A DNA stretch of 64,000 nt from Magnetospirillum sp. ME-1 (lineage in GTDB: Bacteria; Pseudomonadota; Alphaproteobacteria; Rhodospirillales; Magnetospirillaceae). Shown here in pieces: positions 61,690 through 64,000 of this stretch. The stretch spans positions 461,001-525,000 of the forward strand of contig NZ_CP015848.1 in NCBI RefSeq assembly GCF_002105535.1. The letters run 5' to 3'. The notes below the pieces were generated by a model, which was not told the DNA's origin, searched no databases, and saw only the letters and a list, made by a program, of their open reading frames with translations. The position numbers and the translations under genes are program-made. The stretch's first letter is position 1, and every line of letters begins with the position of its first letter.

Positions 61690-64000
<2,311 letters not shown>

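Overview
The window comes from the magnetosome island of a Magnetospirillum-type alphaproteobacterium, close to M. magneticum/M. magnetotacticum. The evidence is a complete mamAB operon that includes mamV, a mamGFDC operon and an mms6-mmsF-mms36-mms48 operon. MamE and MamO have their catalytic-site residues at the published AMB-1 numbers. Strain identity is inferred; no database was searched.

Layout. 1-5.1 kb: 3' end of a chemoreceptor gene, then bacteriohemerythrin and receiver-domain genes of lower GC than the rest. 5.1-11.6 kb: a dispersed palindromic repeat, a frameshifted MucR/Ros gene overlapping an HU gene, a GAF histidine kinase and a heme/PAS sensor separated by an IS1380-family element, and small unknown genes. 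12-18.7 kb: a frameshifted hemerythrin, an HTH protein, small membrane proteins, and three of four paralogues of an unusual family (degenerate receiver + GP-(D)RR linker + helical C-terminus), one broken by an in-frame TGA. 18.7-36.2 kb, minus strand: mamH-I-E-J-K-L-M-N-O-P-A-Q-R-B-S-T-U-V. 36.3-44.4 kb: a DUF445 gene convergent with mms48, the mms6 operon (minus), a tiny Cys-rich membrane protein, mamGFDC (plus) and two unknown minus-strand genes. One of these, at 44248-44445, looks like a divergent relative of the LG-repeat magnetosome proteins. 44.7-48.6 kb: an IS110/IS1111-type element, a CheY, a DUF29-like gene and degenerate sequence. 48.7-56.8 kb: an Ftr-type ferrous-iron uptake operon plus porin, enclosed by an inverted repeat whose ends cut through other genes. 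57-61.1 kb: another hemerythrin, an orphan antitoxin-like gene, and a pile of IS110, IS91, IS5 and IS3 remnants ending in a truncated integrase gene beside tRNA-fMet. 61.3-64 kb, minus strand: tRNA-fMet, 5S and partial 23S rRNA.

How the genes fit together. mamI, L, Q and B shape the magnetosome membrane. mamE, O, P and T provide protease and magnetochrome functions. mamB, M and V are CDF transporters, with mamH and mamN as further carriers. mamJ and mamK form the chain. The mms6 and mamGFDC proteins control crystal size. The Ftr operon could supply iron. The surrounding hemerythrins, CheY proteins, chemoreceptor and degenerate-receiver proteins suggest an oxygen-sensing (magneto-aerotaxis) signalling layer on the island; that link is inference. 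The integrase remnant beside tRNA-fMet probably marks one edge of the island or of a nested element.
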